In this document: piece by piece, positions 1 through 6,833 of the stretch
Numbering within the stretch: position 1 is the stretch's first letter
Layout of the letters: every line of letters begins with the position of its first letter
DNA from: an uncultured Peptoniphilus sp.
GTDB lineage: Bacteria > Bacillota > Clostridia > Tissierellales > Peptoniphilaceae
Direction of reading: 5' to 3'
Assembly (NCBI GenBank): GCA_902488455.1
Contig: CABTWG010000037.1
Location: forward strand, 1 to 12,092
Length of the DNA: 12,092 nucleotides
Program-made: the position numbers and the translations under genes
Notes under the pieces: model-generated
Databases searched by the model: none
What the model was told of the DNA's origin: nothing
Seen by the model: the letters and a program-made list of their open reading frames with translations, nothing else

Positions 1-12
1 AATTTAAAAACA

Positions 13-43
13 AAAAAAGCTGACTTTCTAAGTCAGCTTTTTT
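13..43 (-). terminator. Rho-independent terminator of the SirC-like gene
   Basis: A perfect 8-bp stem, GCTGACTT (19-26) and AAGTCAGC (30-37), closes a TCT loop. It is flanked by an A-run (13-18) and a T-run (38-43), so the extended stem is about 14 bp. On the minus strand it lies just after the stop codon of the gene at 52-783. The A-run and T-run make it bidirectional, so it may also serve a plus-strand gene left of the window. Confidence 0.9.
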
Positions 44-51
44 AATCTCTA

Positions 52-783
52 TTATTTAACTTCTTCGTCATAAGTTTCTTCTTTATCTAAATTTAATTCT
101 TTTTCTATCTCTTCAATCTTTTCTTCTACTTTTTCTTCGGCTTCATGAGCAGTTTTTTCTTTTAAATTTGTTTTATCGCCTTCAATGGCAGAATCAAGAT
201 ATTCTCTTAAATTAACTGTGTCGTCTCTGTATAGTTTTGCGATGGTCTTATCTATGTCCATTGCATTTTTTCTGATCAAGTTGGTTCTTATTTGTTTTAA
301 GATATTTATCTTATCTTCGTTATAAGAACTTGCTAAATCCTTCAGATCTTTTGAAAACTCTTCTTCAATCTCAGGTAGATTTGACGTTTTGGAAACAGAT
401 AGAGAAATGTCTCCTACGTTGTAAAAATCATCGATTACAAAAGTAGATTCAGATTTAATATCCAACCTTTGGTACATAAAATTAGAATTCTTTGCTCTTT
501 CTTCCAAAGCGTTGTTTAGATTTAAATTATATGTTCCGATTATCACAAAGTCATATCCAAAGAATCTAAAGTTTTCATCTATGTCCATGGCCTTTATCTT
601 TATTCGTTCAGGATTTTCTTCTTCTAATTTGGTAATTTCAGGCAAAATTTCTGATGCAATTATATAGATTGCATTTGCTTCTGTTAGTAGTAGTTTTTTT
701 ATTGATTCTAGAACTAGAACTCCTCCGCCGAGCACTAGTATATTTTTATCTTTTGTATCTAATGAAACGGGTATGTATCTCAT
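52..783 (-). CDS. Divergent precorrin-2 dehydrogenase / siroheme synthase N-domain-like protein (SirC/Met8/CysG-N fold) with charged C-terminal tail
   Basis: 243 aa from the chosen ATG. The start RYIPVSLD leads into a Rossmann loop, VLGGG (17-21). This is followed by VIIGTYNLNLNNAL (80-93), which aligns with the ATDD..LN segment of the SirC/CysG-N/Met8 family. In that family the enzyme oxidises precorrin-2 to sirohydrochlorin with NAD+, and some members chelate iron. D108 (in QRLD) and S131 (in SVSK) appear to align with the conserved Asp and Ser of the CysG N-domain. The usual Pro of the F..P segment is Asp here (FVIDDF, 116-120). Residues 143-200 look helical. Residues 205-243 are an unusual Lys/Glu-rich, coiled-coil-like tail. 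No tetrapyrrole or cobalamin gene is nearby, so the family assignment is better supported than the reaction. An in-frame GTG at 813 would add 10 residues, but the ATG at 783 has a Shine-Dalgarno and the predicted transcript starts near 813. The gene has its own promoter and terminator. Confidence 0.72.
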   Translation of the reverse strand: MRYIPVSLDTKDKNILVLGGGVLVLESIKKLLLTEANAIYIIASEILPEITKLEEENPERIKIKAMDIDENFRFFGYDFVIIGTYNLNLNNALEERAKNSNFMYQRLDIKSESTFVIDDFYNVGDISLSVSKTSNLPEIEEEFSKDLKDLASSYNEDKINILKQIRTNLIRKNAMDIDKTIAKLYRDDTVNLREYLDSAIEGDKTNLKEKTAHEAEEKVEEKIEEIEKELNLDKEETYDEEVK

Positions 784-790
784 AAATATC

Positions 791-800
791 CCATCCTTTC
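791..800 (-). promoter_or_regulatory. Ribosome binding site deciding the ATG start at 783
   Basis: On the minus strand GAAAGGATGG lies about 8-10 nt before the ATG at 783. The upstream GTG at 813 has no comparable purine-rich site and coincides with the predicted transcription start, so the shorter protein is preferred. Confidence 0.7.
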
Positions 801-819
801 TTAATCTACTCACCTATAT

Positions 820-847
820 TTTATACTTAGTTAAGCCATTTTGTAAA
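820..847 (-). promoter_or_regulatory. Sigma-A-type promoter for the SirC-like gene
   Basis: On the minus strand, TTTACA (842-847) and TATAAA (820-825) are separated by 16 nt. These are good -35 and -10 matches. Transcription would begin near 813, giving a leader of about 30 nt before the ATG at 783. The promoter is divergent from, and does not overlap, the -10 of the SLH gene to the right. Confidence 0.6.
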
Positions 848-884
848 GATGAAATAAATTTGTAATAAATGTATATCAAAAGAA

Positions 885-909
885 TGTGTTATAATATACT
901 CATTGGAGG
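885..909 (+). promoter_or_regulatory. Extended -10 promoter and RBS of the first SLH gene
   Basis: TGTTATAAT (887-895) is a perfect extended -10 (TGn plus TATAAT). No convincing -35 hexamer lies 16-18 nt upstream. GGAGG (905-909) is 6 nt before the ATG at 916. Transcription should start near 901-903, so the leader would be only about 13-15 nt. The same arrangement recurs before the second SLH gene. Confidence 0.75.
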
Positions 910-915
910 TTTAAT

Positions 916-2844
916 ATGAAAAAAACAAATAAGATTTTAGCACTATCACTTGCTGTGGCAATGCTACCAACATTTAGCTTTGCAAAACAGTTTTCAGATG
1001 TTGCTTCAACAGGAACATATAAATGGGCATACTCAGCAATTGATGAGTTAAGCAACAAAAATATCATAGCAGGGTTTAACGATGGAACTTACAAACCAGA
1101 ACTATTAGTAAGTCTTCCACAAACCATGAGCTTACTTAAGGGAATTATGAACCCTAGCGATGAAGAAGTAACCAAGGCTAGAAATACCTATGGTAAGGAC
1201 CTTATCAACTTAGGCATGGATGCTTGGGCTATAGATGCAGCTGCAGTGTGTCTACAAAACAATGTAATTACAATGGGTCAAGTTCAAAGTGCAAAGAAAA
1301 ATGGACAAATAGGACCTGGTTCAACAGTATATCCAGCTAGACAAGATATTGCAGTATTTTACGCAAAGGCTTTAGGACTTTCTAAAAATGCTGATCTTTC
1401 TAATTTAAAGCACAAGGATATATCTAATCTTTCAGTAGAAAAGAAAGAATATCTATCAGCTCTTGTAAAAGCAGGAATCTTTACAAGTACAGGATCAAAC
1501 GGAAACTTCAATGGTAACAATGGTATTCGTCGTGCAGAGATGGCAATCATCACCAAGGCTGCATATGATTACAAAGCTAAGATTCAAGTAGCAACTGCTA
1601 AGGGAGAAGTTATCCTTGCATCTTCAACAAATGGACTAAACAGATTCATCATAAAAGATGGAAAAGATACTTATTCATTTGAATACAACAACGGCACCAA
1701 GTTCACCATCAATGGAACAGTAGTTGATAGTTCTAAACTAAAAGAAGGACAACTTGTAGAAGTTAAATATCAAAAGGGCGTTGGCGAAGGAGTTAATGGA
1801 ATTGCAACAGAAATCACAATCAAAGATGTAGTTACTCAATATGTTGGATATGTAGTTAATACTTATTCAAATAAGTTAGAAGTAAAATACACAGATAATA
1901 GCTCTAGCATAGATTTAAAATTCTCTGACAACATTTCAACTCCAAAACAATCTACTTTCACTCTAGGAACAAATCCTGAGATATCTATCCTGGGCATATC
2001 GTCTTCATTCTCTTATGTAAAGAAAGATGATATGGTTGAATTTTCTACAGATGCCCAAGGATATGTAACTAAAATGATGGTAACTCCTAAAGATGGAACT
2101 ATTAATGGAACTTTAAAAGAAATAGGATATGTGGATTCAGCGAGACTTTTAAAAGAAATTACAGTTACTTTGAAAGATAATAAGGATTACAAATTCTATG
2201 TTAGACTTGATAACAATTTAAAAAATCCTTTAATAGATAATCTAAGAGTAGGAAATACAATAAATACTTATACAAATTATAGATTTATTGGAAATAACAA
2301 TAATAATCTAGTAGGAAATAATGTTGTATTTGGTACAATAACAGAATCAAACTTCGACAGACAAAATTATCTAACAAGCATTGCTCTTTTAGAATATGTA
2401 ACAGGAAGACCTGGAAGATTTCAAATAGCACAAAATGCAGTAATAGAAATTGGTGGTAGAACTTATCCGTTAAATCAATTCAGCGGTTATAATTATAATA
2501 ACCTTAAATCTAATTACGCATTAGTTGAAACAAATGGAAATTATGTAACAAAAATTAAAGTTTTTGATAATAATTCAAGAGAAACTGTCTATAGAGTAGC
2601 AGCTCAATTAGAAAATGGACTTCAAAATCCAAACAATACAAATACTTTTATAATCAGAAACTCTAGTAGAATTAGTGGCGGCTCAAATTATAGTATTAAC
2701 GGTCAAAGATTCCAAACAACAGGGATAAATGTACCAAATTATGGATTCTATAATAATTATGAATTTATAGTTGTCTATGATTCATATCAAATAAGACCTA
2801 TAATGCTTCTAACACAAAATAGTGGCTATGGTTATTTAAGATAA
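916..2844 (+). CDS. Secreted SLH-domain cell-surface protein with Asn-rich beta-type C-terminal region
   Basis: 642 aa. An N-terminal signal peptide has a KK..K n-region, a hydrophobic core at 8-20 and a likely cleavage after SFA at residue 23. Three SLH repeats follow, at roughly 26-78 (FSDV... GFNDGTYKP), 98-153 (ends YPARQDIAVFYAKALG) and 166-217 (ends IRRAEMAIITKAA). SLH repeats usually bind pyruvylated secondary cell-wall polymers, so the protein is probably wall-anchored. The TRAE-type motif is intact-like only in repeat 3 (RRAE, 205-208), and repeat 1 has VSLPQ instead. From about 225 to the end the chain looks like several beta-rich modules (pattern: G-x-hydrophobic strand, then a 'L..G..v.v' turn) of unknown function. 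It becomes very rich in Asn, Tyr and Ser (a run of five Asn near residue 460) and ends QNSGYGYLR. There is no LPXTG motif. It is a paralogue of the next gene, and the ligand or role of the C-terminal part is not recognised. It has its own promoter and terminator. Confidence 0.88.
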   Translation: MKKTNKILALSLAVAMLPTFSFAKQFSDVASTGTYKWAYSAIDELSNKNIIAGFNDGTYKPELLVSLPQTMSLLKGIMNPSDEEVTKARNTYGKDLINLGMDAWAIDAAAVCLQNNVITMGQVQSAKKNGQIGPGSTVYPARQDIAVFYAKALGLSKNADLSNLKHKDISNLSVEKKEYLSALVKAGIFTSTGSNGNFNGNNGIRRAEMAIITKAAYDYKAKIQVATAKGEVILASSTNGLNRFIIKDGKDTYSFEYNNGTKFTINGTVVDSSKLKEGQLVEVKYQKGVGEGVNGIATEITIKDVVTQYVGYVVNTYSNKLEVKYTDNSSSIDLKFSDNISTPKQSTFTLGTNPEISILGISSSFSYVKKDDMVEFSTDAQGYVTKMMVTPKDGTINGTLKEIGYVDSARLLKEITVTLKDNKDYKFYVRLDNNLKNPLIDNLRVGNTINTYTNYRFIGNNNNNLVGNNVVFGTITESNFDRQNYLTSIALLEYVTGRPGRFQIAQNAVIEIGGRTYPLNQFSGYNYNNLKSNYALVETNGNYVTKIKVFDNNSRETVYRVAAQLENGLQNPNNTNTFIIRNSSRISGGSNYSINGQRFQTTGINVPNYGFYNNYEFIVVYDSYQIRPIMLLTQNSGYGYLR

Positions 2845-2860
2845 AATTTCAAAAATTTCA

Positions 2861-2899
2861 CCCCTTTCCAAATGAGGAGAGGGGATTTTTTTATTTTGT
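2861..2899 (+). terminator. Rho-independent terminator of the first SLH gene
   Basis: CCCCTTTCC (2861-2869) pairs with GGAGAGGGG (2876-2884) through one T-G wobble, making a 9-bp stem with a 6-nt loop. It is followed by a T-rich tract (2886-2897). It starts 16 nt after the stop codon at 2844. The T-tract runs straight into the extended -10 of the next gene. Confidence 0.88.
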
Positions 2900-2918
2900 G
2901 TTATAATAATCATGGAGG
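2897..2918 (+). promoter_or_regulatory. Extended -10 promoter and RBS of the second SLH gene and downstream operon
   Basis: TGTGTTATAATA (2897-2908) is identical over 12 nt to the promoter of the first SLH gene. The TATAAT is 2902-2907 with TGn before it. GGAGG (2914-2918) is 5 nt before the ATG at 2924. The expected start site (about 2913-2915) coincides with the RBS, giving a leader of only about 10 nt. The -35 position falls inside the preceding terminator hairpin and has no consensus. This is the only promoter I can see for the genes through 11899. Confidence 0.7.
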
Positions 2919-2923
2919 TTTTT

Positions 2924-3970
2924 ATGAAAAAATCAATTAAAAAAATTATGATAATTGGGCTTTCAGCTATAACTTTGGTACAAGGTATAGATGCGAAGTC
3001 TTTCACAGATATGAAGGATAGTGGATACGGCTGGGCGAACGAATATGTAGACTATTTAACTGAACACAACTACCTAGCTGGTTATGATGATGGAACTTTC
3101 AAACCACAAAGGGCAGTTTCATTTTTAGAAACTCTTAGGATAATCGAATCACTTAAGATAGGAACTGTAAAGGAAAATATGGTCTATGACCTAAACCCTT
3201 ACAAAATTCCTACTTGGGCAGTAAATGCAGTAAATTACAATTTACAAATAGGAACGATCACTCTTAACACCCTAGACGCTGCTGTTAAAAAAGGCCTTAT
3301 AAATGGCAAGAAATATCCAACTAGAGGAACGATTGCGGCACTTTTTGGAAGAGCCCTTGAAAGCGATAGAACTGGAAATATTTCTCTTTTAAATTACAAA
3401 GATTTAAATAAAGTAAATAAAGAGGCTCTTAAGTATCTACCTGGTCTTGTGTCATTTGGAATTTTCGATAAGAATGGATCTGACGGATACTTCAACGGCG
3501 ACAAGCACATTCGTCGTGCTGAAATGGCTGTTATCATGAATAAGACTCTAAACCACAAGGAAAATAGTACTACAGCAAAAGAAGAAACTACAGAAGTTGT
3601 AGGTACAGTACTTGGCTATGACACAGAGGTCATTACACTTGATGTATACGGAGTAGAAAAGAACTTTAAACTTGGATTTGAAATCAAGGAAGATGTAGTT
3701 GGATCTACTATTAAACTAATTGTTTCAAATAATTTTGCAAAGTCTTACACAATTATAAATAAGAACCAAGCAACAGAAAATATAGTGACGAGATGCGAGG
3801 TAGTTGGATCTGTTGCAGCAGGAAATGGATATGTAATTACATTTAAAAATCTTGATAACAACAGAGTGCCTTCTGAATTTTCTTATTACTTCGACAAAAA
3901 TCTATCTGGAACTGTAACTCTAAAGATTACGATGACATCAGATTCAATTTCTAAGGTTGAACTTCAATGA
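2924..3970 (+). CDS. Secreted SLH-domain protein, shorter paralogue of the upstream gene
   Basis: 348 aa. I start at the ATG at 2924 because the in-frame ATG at 2912 overlaps its GGAGG ribosome binding site. The signal peptide (MKKSIKK, hydrophobic core 8-20) is likely cleaved after GIDA at residue 24. Three SLH repeats lie at roughly 26-78 (FTDM... GYDDGTFKP), 95-147 (ends YPTRGTIAALFGRALE) and 157-209 (ends IRRAEMAVIMNKTL). As in the neighbour, the repeat-1 TRAE position is degenerate (VSFLE), while repeat 3 keeps RRAE (197-200). A short Thr/Glu/Lys linker (212-224) leads to about 125 residues that look like two beta-rich modules (EVVGTVLGYDTEVITLDVYG..., CEVVGSVAAGNGYVITF...). The same style of module occurs in the longer paralogue, and its function is unknown. 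The protein is probably bound to cell-wall polymer. Its stop codon overlaps the tcdA start (ATGA), so the secreted protein is translationally linked to a cytoplasmic tRNA-modification enzyme. Confidence 0.87.
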   Translation: MKKSIKKIMIIGLSAITLVQGIDAKSFTDMKDSGYGWANEYVDYLTEHNYLAGYDDGTFKPQRAVSFLETLRIIESLKIGTVKENMVYDLNPYKIPTWAVNAVNYNLQIGTITLNTLDAAVKKGLINGKKYPTRGTIAALFGRALESDRTGNISLLNYKDLNKVNKEALKYLPGLVSFGIFDKNGSDGYFNGDKHIRRAEMAVIMNKTLNHKENSTTAKEETTEVVGTVLGYDTEVITLDVYGVEKNFKLGFEIKEDVVGSTIKLIVSNNFAKSYTIINKNQATENIVTRCEVVGSVAAGNGYVITFKNLDNNRVPSEFSYYFDKNLSGTVTLKITMTSDSISKVELQ

Positions 3971-4647
3971 CAGATTATAGAGAGAGAACGGGAAAAGTTA
4001 TCGGAAAAGATGCTTTAGAAATTTTAAAGAAAAGCTCGGTAATAGTTTTTGGAGTAGGAGGAGTAGGAGGATACGTGGTTGAATCCTTGGCAAGATGCGG
4101 AATTGGAAGAATTGGAATCGTCGACTTTGACGACATTTCTCTTACCAATATAAATAGACAGATAATCGCAACCAACTCTTCTGTTGGAATGAAGAAGGTA
4201 GATGCATTTGAGGCGAGAATATTGGATATAAACCCAGATGCGATTGTAGAGAAATATCCAATTAAGTATAGAGAAGAGACTGCAGGGGAAATAGATTTAA
4301 AATCCTACGACTACGTTGTGGATGCGATAGACGATGTGGCGGCAAAGCTACTTCTCATTAAAAATTCCCATGCTTTGGGCATCAAAATCATTTCCTCAAT
4401 GGGCATGGGCAACAAGCTCGATCCATCTAAGATTGAAATTACAAAGATTTCTAAGACCAGCATGGATCCCCTTGCTCGCAAAATGAGAAGACTACTTAAA
4501 GAAGAAAAGATTGACATAGATGTTTGCTATTCAAAGGAAGAACCGAAAAATCTCTGCGAAGACAAGAGGACACCGGGTTCAACGCCATTCGTGCCTCCTG
4601 CAGCAGGGCTATTTATAGGTTCAAAAATAGTAAGGGAGCTTATATGA
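3967..4647 (+). CDS. tcdA: tRNA threonylcarbamoyladenosine dehydratase (ThiF/MoeB/HesA family)
   Basis: 226 aa, slightly shorter than typical TcdA. The enzyme uses ATP to activate the carboxyl of t6A at position 37 of ANN-decoding tRNAs and cyclise it to ct6A. The nucleotide-binding loop GVGGVGG (29-35) follows a family-typical N-terminus (RERTG..IGKDALEILKKS). The signature NINRQI (61-66) supplies the conserved Asn/Arg/Gln of E1-like enzymes, and VDAIDD (118-123) the Asp of the active site. The C-terminal GSTPFVPPAAGL (204-215) is characteristic of TcdA and separates it from MoeB and ThiF, which also carry zinc CxxC pairs that I do not see here. Its ATG overlaps the SLH gene stop (ATGA) and is preceded only by a weak AAGG, suggesting translational coupling. 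Its own stop overlaps the pcrA start in the same way. Confidence 0.9.
   Translation: MTDYRERTGKVIGKDALEILKKSSVIVFGVGGVGGYVVESLARCGIGRIGIVDFDDISLTNINRQIIATNSSVGMKKVDAFEARILDINPDAIVEKYPIKYREETAGEIDLKSYDYVVDAIDDVAAKLLLIKNSHALGIKIISSMGMGNKLDPSKIEITKISKTSMDPLARKMRRLLKEEKIDIDVCYSKEEPKNLCEDKRTPGSTPFVPPAAGLFIGSKIVRELI
4634..4638 (+). promoter_or_regulatory. RBS deciding the pcrA start at 4644
   Basis: GGGAG lies 5 nt before the ATG at 4644, which overlaps the tcdA stop as ATGA. An upstream in-frame start at 4524 would add 40 residues lying wholly inside tcdA and lacking helicase similarity, so it is not used. Confidence 0.8.
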
Positions 4648-6833
4648 ATTTACTGGAAGGACTAAACGAAAGACAAAGAGAAGCTGTAACTACCACAGAA
4701 GGGCCAGTGCTTGTGCTTGCAGGGGCAGGCTCAGGTAAGACTTCTGTAGTTACGAAGAAAATTGCATATTTAATGGAAGAGAAAAAAGTATATCCTTCTA
4801 AGATTTTGGCGATAACTTTTACAAATAAAGCGGCAAACGAGATGAAGACCAGGGTTGAAAGGCTAATTCACACAGATTTTAATATGTGGATTGGCACATT
4901 TCACTCAATCGCCGTTAGGATTTTGCGTCGCGATATAGATAGGCTCGGCTACGATAGAAGCTTCACCATCTACGACACCAGCGATCAACAGACAGTGGTA
5001 AAAGATATTATAAAGAGGATGGACCTAAGTTCAGAAAATTTCAAACCAAGGTCAATTCAGGCGAAGATTTCTTCGATAAAAAACAGTGGAGGTCGTGTTG
5101 AAGAAGTGCTTTCAGAGTCCATCTATTCAGAGAGAATCACTAAGGATATCTACTACGAATACGAAAAGGAACTGAAGAAGAACAATGCGCTTGACTTCGA
5201 CGATCTAATTTTAAAAACTGTGGAACTTCTTAAAAATCACGAAGAAGTAAGGGAATATTATAGAGATAGGTTCGAGTATGTATTTGTAGACGAATATCAA
5301 GACACCAACAAATCTCAGTATGAAATGGTGAGTTTAATCTGCAGAGAAAATCCAAATCTTACAGTAGTTGGTGACAATGACCAAAGTATTTATGCTTGGC
5401 GTGGTGCAGATATTTCAAATATTTTAAATTTTGAAAGAGATTTTAAGAACGCGAAGGTGATTCTTCTCGAGCAGAATTATCGCTCTACGAAGAATATCTT
5501 AGACGCTGCAAATAGCCTTATCGCAAACAATCCAACCAAGTACAAAAAGAACTTGTGGACCAGTTCAGAAGGTGGAGAAACTGTAAAATATAAAATTTAT
5601 CCATCTTCATTTGACGAAGAGAAATTTGTAATAGAAAAGATTGACGACCTTTATAGGGACTATTCCTTCGAAGATATGGCGATTCTATACAGGACCAACG
5701 CTCAATCGAGAGGATTTGAAGAGCATCTCATGAGGGCAGGCATTCCTTATAGAGTAGTAGGTGGACTTAAATTCTACGATAGAAAAGAAGTAAAAGATAT
5801 AATTTCATACATGCAGTTTATTGTAAATATAGAGGATGAAGTTTCACTTCTAAGGATTATAAACACTCCTAGACGTGGAATCGGAGATCAAACTGTAGAA
5901 AATTTGCGTAAAGCTGCAATAGATAATGGAAAGACAATTTATGAAATTATAAAGAACCTAGATGAATATGATTTAAATATCAGAGCTTCTAAAAATATCA
6001 AAAAATTTGTAGATATTATAGAAAATCTTCGAGAAAGAAAGGACAATCTAAAGATTCACGAGTTTATCGAAGAAGTTTGTAGAGAATCAGGATATATCGA
6101 AGATCTAGAAAAAGAAAACACTGTTGAAGCAAGAAGCAGAATTGAAAATATAGAAGAACTTATAAATTCCAGCTACGAATACGAAAAGAACTACGAAGAC
6201 GGAAATTTGGAAGAATATTTATCTTCGCTAAGTTTACTATCTGACGTGGATAAATCGGAAGATACGACTGGTGTAAACCTAATGACTGTCCATGGAGCAA
6301 AGGGACTTGAGTTTAAGGTTGTATTCCTTGTTGGAATGGAAGAGAGAGTCTTTCCTTCAGGAAGATCTATCGACGAAGACGAAGAAGTGGAAGAGGAGAG
6401 AAGACTTGCCTACGTTGCAATAACTAGGGCAAAGGAGCAGCTTTTCGTAAGTTCATGTAAGAGTAGAAATAGTTACGGTCAACCGACATATAATAAACCG
6501 TCGAGATTTATAGAAGAGATGGGAAGTATCGAGTACTTGGACCCTAAAGACAGCGAACTTAGAATCGATTACGACAGAAAGAGCAAGATTAATAGAATGA
6601 ATTCCATCTCAAGAAACTTTAGAAGCGGGATGGAGAAAAAAGCTGAACAGAAACTCAATGTTTCAAAGGACTTCTCCATAGGTGACAAGGTTAAACACAA
6701 GATCTTTGGACAGGGAATGATCGTATCTGTAACTAAAAAAGATGATGACGAAGAATTGGTAGTAGCTTTTGACAACGGAAATATAAAAAGACTTATGAAA
6801 TCCCACGCGCCATTGGAGAGTTTAAATGAATAA
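4644..6833 (+). CDS. pcrA: ATP-dependent DNA helicase PcrA (UvrD/Rep superfamily 1)
   Basis: 729 aa, full family length. This is a 3'-5' superfamily-1A helicase for nucleotide excision repair, replication restart and clearing of transcription and recombination intermediates. Motifs appear in order: Q motif LNERQREAV (7-15), Walker A AGAGSGKT (26-33), Ia TFTNKAANEM (58-67), Ib WIGTFHS (82-88), Walker B VFVDEYQD (213-220), III VVGDNDQSIYAWRGAD (241-256), IV EQNYRS (276-281), V TVHGAKGLEF (548-557) and VI EERRLAYVAITRAK (584-597). The C-terminal segment 677-726 (FSIGDKVKHKIFGQGMIVSV...) matches the Tudor-like domain that binds RNA polymerase in PcrA/UvrD. The start follows from the GGGAG at 4634 and the QREAV context. 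The gene ends with an 8-nt overlap into ligA. The pcrA-ligA pair is standard in Firmicutes. Confidence 0.97.
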   Translation: MNLLEGLNERQREAVTTTEGPVLVLAGAGSGKTSVVTKKIAYLMEEKKVYPSKILAITFTNKAANEMKTRVERLIHTDFNMWIGTFHSIAVRILRRDIDRLGYDRSFTIYDTSDQQTVVKDIIKRMDLSSENFKPRSIQAKISSIKNSGGRVEEVLSESIYSERITKDIYYEYEKELKKNNALDFDDLILKTVELLKNHEEVREYYRDRFEYVFVDEYQDTNKSQYEMVSLICRENPNLTVVGDNDQSIYAWRGADISNILNFERDFKNAKVILLEQNYRSTKNILDAANSLIANNPTKYKKNLWTSSEGGETVKYKIYPSSFDEEKFVIEKIDDLYRDYSFEDMAILYRTNAQSRGFEEHLMRAGIPYRVVGGLKFYDRKEVKDIISYMQFIVNIEDEVSLLRIINTPRRGIGDQTVENLRKAAIDNGKTIYEIIKNLDEYDLNIRASKNIKKFVDIIENLRERKDNLKIHEFIEEVCRESGYIEDLEKENTVEARSRIENIEELINSSYEYEKNYEDGNLEEYLSSLSLLSDVDKSEDTTGVNLMTVHGAKGLEFKVVFLVGMEERVFPSGRSIDEDEEVEEERRLAYVAITRAKEQLFVSSCKSRNSYGQPTYNKPSRFIEEMGSIEYLDPKDSELRIDYDRKSKINRMNSISRNFRSGMEKKAEQKLNVSKDFSIGDKVKHKIFGQGMIVSVTKKDDDEELVVAFDNGNIKRLMKSHAPLESLNE

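Noticed and set aside
784..813. GTG start of the SirC-like gene 10 codons upstream
   Set aside because: There is a clear RBS before the ATG at 783, and the predicted transcription start is at or near 813.
814..915. Possible small RNA or riboswitch between the divergent genes
   Set aside because: Only about 100 nt, occupied by two promoters. No stable stem or aptamer-like conserved core was seen.
2280..2330. AAT/AAC-rich stretch considered as a tandem repeat or CRISPR-like array
   Set aside because: It is in-frame Asn codons of the SLH protein with no regular repeat-spacer structure. No CRISPR or tRNA was found in the window.
2912..2923. Upstream ATG of the second SLH gene
   Set aside because: This ATG is followed by GGAGG, which is itself the RBS for the ATG at 2924. 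The signal peptide starts naturally at MKKSIKK.
4524..4643. N-terminal 40-residue extension of pcrA
   Set aside because: It lies inside tcdA in another frame, has no helicase similarity, and the ATG at 4644 has a good RBS and the family start MNLLEGLNERQREAV.
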